Assembly (NCBI GenBank): GCA_965200435.1
Contig: OZ241337.1
Span: forward strand, 1,488,001-1,552,000
DNA: 64,000 nt
Direction of reading: 5' to 3'
DNA from: Bin75 sp965200435
GTDB taxonomy: Bacteria; Nitrospirota; Nitrospiria; Nitrospirales; UBA8639
This document shows positions 9,163-16,953 of this stretch, piece after piece (the stretch's first letter is position 1; every line of letters starts with the position of its first letter). The position numbers were made by a program, and so were the translations under genes. A model generated the notes under the pieces. The model did no database searches and was not told where the DNA came from. It was given only the letters and a program-made list of their open reading frames with translations.

Positions 9163-10737
9163 ATGGCGAGAGCGGAGTGGTCTTTCTACGGGCGTGGCGA
9201 TGAACTGGGTCGACTGATCTCGGAGGTGCGGCAGCGCCGCTGGTTCTTTGGCGTGATCAGTGGACGGCGTCGCATTGGCAAGACAGCGCTCATTCAGCAG
9301 GCGTTGAAAACGGCCCCGGAAGACGGGCAGCGTCCGCTGGCATTGCTTGTGACCCTGCCGGAAGGCAGTACAAGTGCTTTTATCGCCCTGTTTCGCAATG
9401 CAATAGCCCATGCGGGCTTCGCTGGTCGCCTGAATACGTCTCTCGACACCCTTGCCGACCTGCCTGCGATCGCGGCGGCAATCGGCACTCTCTGCGCATC
9501 CGGCGTCACCGTGGTGCTGGATGAATTCCAGTATTGTCTTCGTGGTCCCCTGAGAGTGCTGCCTTCCCTGCTGCAAATGCAGGTGGATTCACTTCAGGAC
9601 AGCGGGGCTTCAGGCGGCCTTATCGTCATGGGTTCCGTGCAGAGTGAAATGCGGACGTTGCTTGAAGATCGACGGATGCCTCTGTACGGACGTGAAACCT
9701 TTCGCATTTGGCTTGGGCCATGGGATATGCGGACCGTGTTTGAAGTGGCCCGTAAACACGGCACGGACGATCCCGCACACTGTCTGACCCTGTGGACCTT
9801 GTTTGGCGGCATACCCAAGTATTGGCGGCATGTAGCAGAAATCACTGACCTGAGTGCCGTCGAGAATTGGAGCGAGTGGACCGGGGCCTTGTGCACGAAG
9901 CTCTTTTTGCGAGATGACTCACCGTTGCGCGAAGAGGGAGAAACGCTGTTCGGTCGTGAGCTGCGCGGCGTGAACCGGAGCATGATGCAGGTATTGGCAG
10001 AACGGGGACCTTGCGCGCATTCAGTGCTTCGGGCGGCGTTGCCGGATGTCAGGAGCCTGGGACCGTATTTGAAAACGATGGTGCAGGACCTGGGGCTGAT
10101 TGAGAAGGAAATGCCGGTGTTCTCCGATGGTTCCGCCAAGGGCGCACGGTATGCCGTTACTGATCCTTTCCTGTTCACTTGGCTGGGAGTCCTTCAGTCG
10201 GCCTGCCAAGTGGCCCGCATCAGGCCAGTGGGGGAAGTGGTTTCGTCCATCCTGCCGAAGTTGCAGGCATTGGAAGGCTATGCCTTTGAACGCATGGTAC
10301 GCGACCTGAGCGAGGAGTGCTCGCGCAGAGGCGTCAGCGACTTTCCTTTGACGGACCGGATTCGCGGCTATTGGAACAAGCCACGCAACGGCACCGCCGC
10401 GGTCGAGATTGATCTCGTCGCATGGAATGATAAAGAGCGTCGGGTGCGCTTGGGCTCTTGCAAGCAGAACGCTGGCAGCCATAACCCGCAAGCGCTTGAT
10501 AGCTTCCGCAACCACGTGGAGCGTTTCCTGGCGACGCGCAAGGGGCGGCGATTTCGTGCCTGGCAGCGTGAGTTGGTGCTGTATGCCCCACAATTTTCTG
10601 AGGACCAGAGGCGCGATCTTGAACGGGATGGCTGGCTGTGTCGGGATCTGACGGATTTCCAGCAGATGCTTGGCGCGGACGGCAGCGGCCAGCCTGGAGC
10701 GCTGGCGCCATCACCCAAGATCACGGGAGAGCGATGA
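9163..10737 (+). CDS. AAA/STAND-like ATPase with nuclease-like C-terminus (archaeal ATPase/DUF234 type)
   Basis: A 524-residue protein. N-terminal P-loop domain: GRRRIGKT at residues 34-41 (Walker A) and VVLDEFQ at 117-123 (Walker B), typical of the archaeal ATPase family. A winged-helix region follows (about 270-330), then a C-terminal segment with VEIDLVAW (Glu414, Asp416) and GSCK (431-434) in the place of a PD-(D/E)XK core; the usual Glu before Cys-Lys is Ser here, so cleavage activity is doubtful. ATG 9163 is preferred to TTG 9157. The stop overlaps the start of the next gene (ATGATGA), implying coupling. The pair sits among type I restriction fragments, so a defence role is a reasonable guess, not shown. 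Confidence 0.8.
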   Translation: MARAEWSFYGRGDELGRLISEVRQRRWFFGVISGRRRIGKTALIQQALKTAPEDGQRPLALLVTLPEGSTSAFIALFRNAIAHAGFAGRLNTSLDTLADLPAIAAAIGTLCASGVTVVLDEFQYCLRGPLRVLPSLLQMQVDSLQDSGASGGLIVMGSVQSEMRTLLEDRRMPLYGRETFRIWLGPWDMRTVFEVARKHGTDDPAHCLTLWTLFGGIPKYWRHVAEITDLSAVENWSEWTGALCTKLFLRDDSPLREEGETLFGRELRGVNRSMMQVLAERGPCAHSVLRAALPDVRSLGPYLKTMVQDLGLIEKEMPVFSDGSAKGARYAVTDPFLFTWLGVLQSACQVARIRPVGEVVSSILPKLQALEGYAFERMVRDLSEECSRRGVSDFPLTDRIRGYWNKPRNGTAAVEIDLVAWNDKERRVRLGSCKQNAGSHNPQALDSFRNHVERFLATRKGRRFRAWQRELVLYAPQFSEDQRRDLERDGWLCRDLTDFQQMLGADGSGQPGALAPSPKITGER

Positions 10738-11558
10738 TGACCGGGACTGAAGCTGTCTTCTGGGCTGATCGCGAGGAACACCCGTCTCTCATGGTAATGA
10801 ACGGCGATTGGGGAGTGACCAGCCTCAGAACGATCGGCGAAGTCATCGGCTCAGCCAGGGATGTGCTGGTCGATGCGTTTGGCGCCCAGCCGGACGCTGC
10901 GATTCGGGTCAGTCCCTGGCAGTTGGATCCCATGGCGCTTGACGATTGCCGTCCTTACGAGATTCGCCTGGCCGCCCGTGACAGCTACTGGAGCCAGTAC
11001 ATCTATCAGTTTTCCCATGAATTGTGCCACGTCCTGACCGGCTTTGATCGCTACCGGGAACACCGGCACAAATGGTTTGAGGAAACCCTGTGCGAACTGG
11101 CATCCCTCTTCACCCTGTATCAATTGAGCGAGACCTGGGCGACGAACCCGCCTTCCAGTCGGCCTGACTATGCGCGGTTCTTCCGTGAGTTTGCACCGCA
11201 TCACGCCACCTACGCCAGGGACCTGGTAGAGCGAACTGACCATCCGTCAGGTGAGCAGCTACCGGCTTGGTTCGCCGACAATATCGAACCCATGCAGGCG
11301 AAATCCACGGAGCGAGCGCTGAACCGGGTGGTGGCGGCGGTTGCCCTGTTGCAGCCCTTTCGCCACAAGCCGGCCTTGTGGCGGGCCTGCTCGCGGCTCA
11401 ATCACTGGAACCCCCAGGAGGATGCGACCTTTGCCGATTACCTGGATTCCTGGCAAGTCTGCCTGGAAGCAAGCGGACTTGCCGATGAAACGCCCTGCCT
11501 CATCCGACGAACTCTGTTCCGGCCTCCGGTCCGGTCCGAGAGGAGAGCTAGCGGGTGA
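10734..11558 (+). CDS. Hypothetical protein with HExxH putative metallopeptidase motif
   Basis: A 274-residue protein I do not recognise. It has HELCH at residues 95-99 within IYQFSHELCHVL, followed by Glu116/Glu117 in KWFEETLCELASLF. That spacing (17-18 residues after the second His) is compatible with a gluzincin-type zinc protease. No signal peptide or membrane helix is visible, so it would act in the cytoplasm. Its ATG overlaps the ATPase stop, so the two products are probably made together and may work as a pair. It ends directly before an hsdM fragment. The enzymatic role is inferred from the motif only. Confidence 0.65.
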   Translation: MMTGTEAVFWADREEHPSLMVMNGDWGVTSLRTIGEVIGSARDVLVDAFGAQPDAAIRVSPWQLDPMALDDCRPYEIRLAARDSYWSQYIYQFSHELCHVLTGFDRYREHRHKWFEETLCELASLFTLYQLSETWATNPPSSRPDYARFFREFAPHHATYARDLVERTDHPSGEQLPAWFADNIEPMQAKSTERALNRVVAAVALLQPFRHKPALWRACSRLNHWNPQEDATFADYLDSWQVCLEASGLADETPCLIRRTLFRPPVRSERRASG

Positions 11559-11589
11559 GGCCTACCGGTAATTGCCCATACTGCACTCT

Positions 11590-11866
11590 GCAGCTACGCA
11601 GGATGCCGGAGGAGAATTATCTGGTGGCCGTTGTCTCGCTGCCGGCAGGCGTGTTCCAGCCTTATTCGGGGGTCAAGACATCCATTCTGCTGCTGGACAG
11701 GGTGCTGGCGAAAAAGACGGATCGCATTGCCTTTTTCAAGGTGGAGAACGACGGGTTTGATTTAGGGGCGCAGCGCCGGGAGATTGACAAGAACGACCTG
11801 CCGCGGGTGCAAAAAGAGCTTGGCGAATATCTGGGACGGCTGAGGGCAGATGAGTCGGTGGCCGAT
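11590..11866 (+). pseudogene. hsdM: Type I restriction M subunit, internal fragment
   Basis: About 92 codons nearly identical in protein to residues 330-420 of the hsdM gene at 12555: ENYLVAVVSLPAGVFQPYSG, KKTDRIAFFKVENDGFDLGAQ, KNDLPRVQKELGEYL. The SAM-binding and NPPF motifs are absent. It joins, in a different frame, to an hsdR end fragment. The nucleotide sequence differs at many third positions from the full hsdM, so it derives from a related second system, not a fresh duplication. Confidence 0.82.
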
Positions 11867-11867
11867 A

Positions 11868-12065
11868 CTGGAAACGGCGATTATCAAAGCCAAGATAAAC
11901 GTGGAAACAGGAGTCGATACCCGTGCTATTATCGATAAACGTCAGTTCTCCGGGCTGGCCACCTCTTGTGGTTTTTCCACCCGCGACTATAAGGCTGTGC
12001 CGGAGAAATACCGTGATCTGGTTCCAGCATATGTGAAAGACTATGTATCATTGACCCAGTTCTGA
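11868..12065 (+). pseudogene. hsdR: Type I restriction R subunit, terminal fragment
   Basis: About 65 codons homologous to the end of HsdR: RQFSGLATSCGFSTRDYKAV then PEKYRDLVPAYVKDYVSLTQF, ending in TGA. It matches the end of the fragment at 8218-8808 but is clearly diverged. It follows the hsdM fragment directly, so a large internal deletion has fused hsdM to the tail of hsdR. Confidence 0.8.
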
Positions 12066-12089
12066 ACTGGGATTACGAAAGGTGAAACT

Positions 12090-12296
12090 ATGAGACAAGT
12101 GATGATTTACCCCGGCGAAGACGGCTATTGGGTCGCCGAATGCCCCAGCTTGTTCGGCTGCATCAGCCAAGGAGCGACGAAGCAGGAGGCAATTGCCAAT
12201 ATCAAAGAGGCGATTGAGGGATACATCCATGCACTCCAAGAAGATGGATTGCCGGTGCCGGAAGAACGTTTCGATGCATTGGTCGTCGCCGTATGA
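12090..12296 (+). CDS. hicB: HicB-type antitoxin
   Basis: A 68-residue HicB-fold antitoxin: MRQVMIYPGEDGYWVAECPSLFGCISQG, with the conserved pattern of a degenerate RNase H fold, then KEAIEGYIHALQEDG. It would bind and silence the HicA toxin. The gene precedes the toxin and overlaps it by 4 bases (ATGA), the reverse of the classical hicA-hicB order but common for this subtype. No DNA-binding tail is obvious at 68 residues. Confidence 0.88.
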   Translation: MRQVMIYPGEDGYWVAECPSLFGCISQGATKQEAIANIKEAIEGYIHALQEDGLPVPEERFDALVVAV

Positions 12297-12514
12297 GTGG
12301 TTTGCCGAGGATTTCCGGACGGGATTGTGTTAAAGCACTCGGCAAAATCGGGTATTACCTGAAGCGGCAACACGGCAGCCACATGATTTTGCGTCGCGAC
12401 AACCCTTTCTCTCAGCTCGTTATTCCTGACCATAAAGAGTTGGACCGGGGTATCTTACGCGCCCTCATCAGGCAGGCAGACCTGAGTGTGTCTGAGTTGA
12501 TAAAAATACTGTGA
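12293..12514 (+). CDS. hicA: HicA-type toxin (mRNA interferase)
   Basis: A 73-residue HicA/YcfA protein with the double-stranded-RNA-binding-like fold. The catalytic His lies in RQHGSHMIL (about residue 30), followed by VIPDHKELDRGILRALIRQADLS. HicA toxins cleave mRNA and cause growth arrest. It is coupled to hicB upstream and lies 40 bases before hsdM, so the pair sits inside the type I restriction locus. Confidence 0.9.
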   Translation: MSGLPRISGRDCVKALGKIGYYLKRQHGSHMILRRDNPFSQLVIPDHKELDRGILRALIRQADLSVSELIKIL

Positions 12515-12554
12515 CGCGACACTACTTGACCTGTGCTGACTACAGGACATCGCC

Positions 12555-15259
12555 ATGCTTGACGCTGAAACCAAACGCCGCATCGACACCGCCCGAGACG
12601 TCCTCGTGGGAAAGGTGCCCGACCCCAAATCTCAGGTCGAGCAGATCACGATTGCGCTGATCTACAAGTTCATGGATGATATTGATGCCGAGAGCGAAGA
12701 GTTCGGCGGGACGCGCACGTTTTTCGCCGGCGACTTCGCCCGCTACGGCTGGGCCAGGCTGATGCGCTCAGGCTTGGGCGGCCACGAGATGCTCAATCTC
12801 TACGCCGAGGCCATCACCAGGATGCCGGAGAATCCGGGCATCCCGCCACTGTTCCGCGATATCTTCAAGAACGCCTACCTGCCCTACCGCGACCCGGAGA
12901 CCCTACGCGCCTTCCTCAAGGTCATCGACGAATTCACCTACGACCACTCCGAACGCCTCGGCGACGCTTTCGAATACCTGCTCGCCGTACTTGGTTCGCA
13001 GGGCGATGCCGGGCAGTTCCGTACGCCACGCCATATCATCGACTTTATCGTGGCCGTCATTGACCCCAAAAAGCACGAAACCATCCTCGACCCAGCCTGC
13101 GGCACCGCAGGGTTTCTGATTTCCTCGTACAAGCACATTCTTGTTTCTAACACCGACGACGAAGGCAACAATACGCTCACGCCGGACGAAAAAGGGTGGC
13201 TCGCGGCCAACTTCAAGGGCTATGACATCTCACCCGACATGGTGCGCCTGTCCTTGGTCAACCTGTACCTGCACGGCTTTGCCGACCCGCATATTGCCGA
13301 GTACGACACCCTGACCAGTGAGGAACGCTGGAACGAGTATGCCGACGTGATTCTGGCCAATCCGCCGTTCATGTCGCCGAAGGGCGGCATCCGTCCGCAT
13401 GGCCGCTTTTCGGTGCAGTCCAAACGCAGCGAAGTGCTGTTCGTCGATTACATGGCCGAGCATCTGACGCCTTCGGGACGCGCCGGCATCATTGTACCCG
13501 AAGGCATCATCTTCCAGAGCCAGACCGCCCATAAGCAGCTACGCAAGATGCTGGTGGAGAATTATCTGGTGGCCGTGATCTCGCTGCCGGCAGGTGTGTT
13601 CCAGCCTTACTCCGGCGTCAAGACCTCGATCCTGATTCTGGACAAAGCCCTGGCTAAGAAGACCGACCGTATTGCCTTCTTCAAGGTCGAGAACGACGGC
13701 TTCGACCTGGGAGCGCAACGCCGGGCGATTGACAAAAACGACCTGCCGCGGGTGCGAAAGGAGCTTGGCGAATATCTGGAGCGGTTGCGGGCAGGCGAAT
13801 CGGTGGACGACTTTCAGCCTATGCTGACAGACCGCGTAGCCAAATCAGGAGCGGAGTACACGAAGAACGCATCCGCATCGCTGGGGCTAAGCGCCGAAAA
13901 GCAGAAGATTGCGGAGGGTGGGGAATATAGTCTGAGCGGGGAGCGGTATCGGACGGAACGCTCAAGTCAGTCCAACTGGAGCCTTGTTCGAGTCGGGGAC
14001 GTATTCCACAAGTCGGAAGAGACTGTTCTGCCGGAATTGCTTCACGACTCAGTGGCCTACATTAGTCTCCAGAACATTGAACGAGACAGCGGGCAACTAT
14101 CTGGGGATGTTATGACTGACAATCCCTCGGAGATCAAAAGTCTGAAGAACATTTTCTCTCCGGTGACATTCTTTACGGAAAGCTGCGTCCGAACCTCAAT
14201 AAAGTATGGCTAGCAGACAGGAAGGGTATCTGCTCAACTAATATATTTGTGGTTCGACCTGTGGATGATCGTGTATTGCCAGCCTTTTACGCATACGTCT
14301 TTCTGAGCAGACACTTCAACGAGAGCGTTTTGCGGCAAATCAAGGGCGCGCAGCTTCCCAGAGTAGGTTGGCAGTCGTTTGCAAGTATCGAAATCCCCCT
14401 CCCACCGCTGGAAGTGCAGCGAGAAATTGTGGCGGAGATTGAAGGCTACCAGAAAGACATCGACGGCGCGAGGAGACTAATTGAACGCGCTGAGGGAGAT
14501 ATTAAAGCGACCATTACACGGGTATGGAATAAGGAGGGCAACAAGAAAGGATTTTCAATTCCCTCAGACCTAGATCATATAAAGATGATAGCGATGCTAG
14601 GAGAGAACAACCGTCGTATGAGTGGCTCTAAACTAGGAGACTACGAAGAAGATCTAAATGTTTTAGGAATTTCACTTTCCATTCTTTATCAAGTAGGTAC
14701 TTGTCATAGAAAATGTTCCGGCGGACCCCACGTTCTAGAGAGTCTTGCAGGTAGAACTTACAATTTAGCTTGTAGTGCATATACTTTAATCTGTAGAGGG
14801 TTGTACGACGAAGCGCTCAGTCTTATACGTAGTATGGGAGAAATATCTAATTTGATGGCGCTCTTCGTTGAAGACAAAGAAGCCTTCGAATTGTGGCTAC
14901 ACTCGGACAAGGAAACACATTGGAAGAAATTTAGCCCTGCGAGGGTTAGAGAGTCATTGAGAACGCATGAGAGTAACCTTATGCTCGCAGATCAAGATTG
15001 GCACTCAAAATTTTGTGAAGACTATACTCATGTCCACCCCGGCACAAGGCCGAATGTTCACAATGAACAGGGGCTAGCTCATGCAGGTGGTTTTGTTCAA
15101 GAAGAGGGATTAAAATTTTCGATTGATGAGTTGACGAACTTCTGCATCCTTATAGCACTGTTTGCAAGTAAATATACAGATGTGGACGATCTTTTCAAAG
15201 AATTATGTGAGGCGTTACCAGAAACACAAGCTGAACAGGATGAGAACGGAAGACCCTAA
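12555..15259 (+). pseudogene. hsdM: Type I restriction methylase fused to specificity domain, frameshifted
   Basis: The first frame (12555-14213, 552 codons) is an N6-adenine methylase: N-terminal HsdM helical domain, SAM motif DPACGTAGFL (about residue 180), catalytic NPPF (about 273), then a start of a target-recognition domain (NWSLVRVGDVFHKSEE). At 14162-14163 one G appears to be missing; restoring it gives SPGDILYGKLRPNLNKVW and continues into the frame 14249-15259 with the HsdS-like LPPLEVQREIVAEIEGYQKDIDGA. So the intact gene was an M-S fusion. From about 14560 the sequence becomes AT-rich and encodes an unrelated tail (next entry). Without the second frame the recognition domain is cut in half. 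Confidence 0.83.
14584..15259 (+). CDS. AT-rich hypothetical protein (DUF5677-like), in frame with the hsdS remnant
   Basis: About 224 residues from ATG 14584, although the frame is open upstream into the specificity domain. Features: a helical core TYNLACSAYTLICRGLYDEALSLIRSMGEISNLMALF, then a polar region with HSDKETHWKKFSP, and a C-terminal helix pair. The helical core resembles DUF5677-type proteins, whose function is unknown. Base composition is much more AT-rich than the methylase it adjoins, so this looks like a transferred gene fused to hsdS by deletion. No strong ribosome site is seen at 14584; whether it is made separately is unknown. Confidence 0.45.
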
Positions 15260-15304
15260 TCCTGTTCAGCCATGTGAATAAATCAAACCAGAAGACAGGA
15301 AATC

Positions 15305-15460
15305 ATGATGGCTAGACAGTTGGCAGCAATTATTGAACGCGAAGGCGATGGTTATGTCGCCCTCTGCCCTGAGTAGGACATCGTGAGTCAGGGAGCAACC
15401 GTGGCTGAGGCTCGGGATAATTTGAAGGAGTCATTGGAGCCTAGATATCGAAAAGAGTAA
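15305..15460 (+). pseudogene. hicB: HicB-like antitoxin remnant with in-frame amber codon
   Basis: Read through TAG 15374-15376, this gives about 50 residues of a HicB fold: QLAAIIEREGDGYVALCPE, then the stop where Leu is usual, then DIVSQGATVAEARDNLKESLE. A Leu codon TTG needs only one change to become TAG. It ends early at TAA 15458 and no hicA follows. This is the third gene in the window broken by a single amber codon. Confidence 0.75.
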
Positions 15461-15515
15461 AGGCAGGTGAGTAACACTAAAACCTTTCAAGGATAATAGG
15501 CCTCCCGCCCCGCCT

Positions 15516-15800
15516 TTGCCAAAATTTTCGCAACCCAGTACGAAGCCACAGGCGAAAGAATCTTCACCTGATGATCCGATCAACATTGTTGGTGTTAGTG
15601 TTATCCACGGTGACATCATCGAAGACTACCCTGACGATAGACCTTATCCGAGTTGTCTGATTTACGGAGATACGCCTGCCGACGAGCCCGTTCATACTGT
15701 TTGGGCCTACAATCGGGAAACGAGGGCGGTAGCATTGATCACGACGTACAGGTCCGATCCGGCGCGGTGGGTCGACTGGCGTACAAGGAGGCAGAGATGA
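15516..15800 (+). CDS. DUF4258-type protein, probable toxin of a DUF4258-YgiT pair
   Basis: The C-terminal half (from about residue 32) matches DUF4258 proteins: GDIIEDYPDDRPYPSCLIYG, then HTVWAYN and ITTYRSDPARWVDW, ending in an Arg-rich tail. DUF4258 proteins resemble the RelE-like RNase toxin fold. The usual N-terminal segment (HARxRMxERGIS type) is missing and replaced by a Ser/Lys/Pro-rich stretch, so the gene may be truncated. It overlaps the downstream zinc-finger gene by 4 bases. 285 bases, 94 codons. Confidence 0.65.
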   Translation: MPKFSQPSTKPQAKESSPDDPINIVGVSVIHGDIIEDYPDDRPYPSCLIYGDTPADEPVHTVWAYNRETRAVALITTYRSDPARWVDWRTRRQR

Positions 15801-16042
15801 TTCCATTCAGTAAGTGCCCGGTGTGCAATGGAGAAGTCGTTGCGAAGCAGACCGAAAAGCTCCTCCGTGGGGGCGTGAATTTCGCTGCGGTGACCGTCTC
15901 TGCGGAAGTCTGTCTGTGTTGTGGAGAACACCTCTACTCTCCTGAGACACTCCGCCTGTTCGAGCAAGTTCGCCGGAAACTCAGCGTTCAAGACGTGGAA
16001 GAATTTGAACCCTTGGGAAGATCGTTCCGCATTCCGAACTAG
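15797..16042 (+). CDS. YgiT-type zinc-finger protein, probable antitoxin
   Basis: An 81-residue protein with two CxxC pairs, CPVCNGEV near the start and CLCCGEHLYSPE in the middle. This is the YgiT/MqsA N-terminal zinc-finger pattern, with no C-terminal helix-turn-helix. YgiT-finger proteins commonly pair with DUF4258 genes as toxin-antitoxin sets. ATG 15797 overlaps the stop of the DUF4258 gene (ATGA). Confidence 0.8.
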   Translation: MIPFSKCPVCNGEVVAKQTEKLLRGGVNFAAVTVSAEVCLCCGEHLYSPETLRLFEQVRRKLSVQDVEEFEPLGRSFRIPN

Positions 16043-16130
16043 GGGGTAGCGGGGGAGGTGCAAGTCTTACGGTCCTGCCTGGGCTGTTGGTCGACGCTTC
16101 TGGCTCACCCAACCTGTGGGCTAAACTCCG

Positions 16131-16274
16131 ATGCCGAATCTTGAAACCCAATGTGCCATTGTCGCAGAAATTGAAGCTGAATAAATGCAGGCCAACGCCA
16201 ACCGTGCATTGATTGAGCGCTTCGAGAAGAAGATTCAGACAGCCGTCGCCCGAGTGTGGGCAAGTTCACACTGA
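16131..16274 (+). pseudogene. hsdS: HsdS C-terminal relic
   Basis: About 47 codons recognisable as the end of a type I specificity subunit: PNLETQCAIVAEIEAE, a TAA stop (16182-16184) where Gln is usual, then ANRALIERFEKKIQTAVARVW. It belonged to a different system from the M-S fusion at 12555. No further coding sequence surrounds it. Confidence 0.72.
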
Positions 16275-16461
16275 TGACCTGCTCGCAATATGGGCACAGA
16301 TTGAAAGGAAAAGCAGCTGGTCAACGCCCGTCAAACGAGCATTTCTCCCACTCTTTAGCGGGGAGCACAGCCCAGGGAAACATTTGTGCGGGTTTCAGGG
16401 ACTTTGTTACACTGAATACGTATGTGCTTGGGAGCCATAAGAAGAAAGTACGATCTGGCCG
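16275..16461. other. Gap at right edge of the defence island
   Basis: Nothing supported as a gene. GC composition returns to that of the core genes here. No promoter could be assigned with confidence to the cupredoxin gene that follows. Confidence 0.35.
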
Positions 16462-16914
16462 ATGAAGAGATTGAATCGCGTCGGTATTTTATTGGTTGTG
16501 GGGTATACCGTGTGGGGCGGAAGCCTGGGAATCGGTTTTGGAGCATCCGCCTTCATTGCGGCCCCAGCTCAGGAAGAGATTGTCGTCACGGTTCGCATCG
16601 AGAGTCGTCGGTTTCTTCCGCACGTGGTGAACCTTCGCGTCGGACAGCCGGTTCGTCTGATTCTGAAGAACGAAGACGTTGAACTCCATGCGTTTGTTCC
16701 CACGGATCTCCTGGTGCGGACGAGCGTCCAGGTGAGGGGTAACGGGGCTCCCCAGTTTGGGGAAGACGGGTTCCGCCGTGTGTTAATTCCCTCGGGCGGT
16801 CTCGTCGAGTTGATATTCACGTTGAAGGAAGAAGGCTCCTTCCCGTTTTTCTGCGATTTGCCCGGACATATGATGAACGGGACGATCGTGGTTGACGGTC
16901 GGACAAACAAGTAA
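16462..16914 (+). CDS. Cupredoxin-domain periplasmic protein
   Basis: A 150-residue exported protein. Signal peptide about residues 1-35. The mature part is a single cupredoxin fold with type 1 copper ligands visible: His in VELHAFVP (about residue 76) and the C-terminal cluster CDLPGHMM (Cys, His, Met, about 131-138). This resembles cupredoxins of the nitrosocyanin/plastocyanin-like group and the cupredoxin domain of cytochrome oxidase subunit II. It probably carries electrons in the periplasm. The next gene follows after 39 bases with its own ribosome site. Confidence 0.85.
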   Translation: MKRLNRVGILLVVGYTVWGGSLGIGFGASAFIAAPAQEEIVVTVRIESRRFLPHVVNLRVGQPVRLILKNEDVELHAFVPTDLLVRTSVQVRGNGAPQFGEDGFRRVLIPSGGLVELIFTLKEEGSFPFFCDLPGHMMNGTIVVDGRTNK

Positions 16915-16953
16915 GATTCACTGTGGTTGTCGTTTTAAAGAGGAGAGATTCTC

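Noticed and set aside
8809..9164. Reading frames within MITE copies (such as starts MAAWCPRSTLTYL)
   Set aside because: The same frame appears in each copy because the sequence is repeated; it has no ribosome site and is interrupted differently in each copy.
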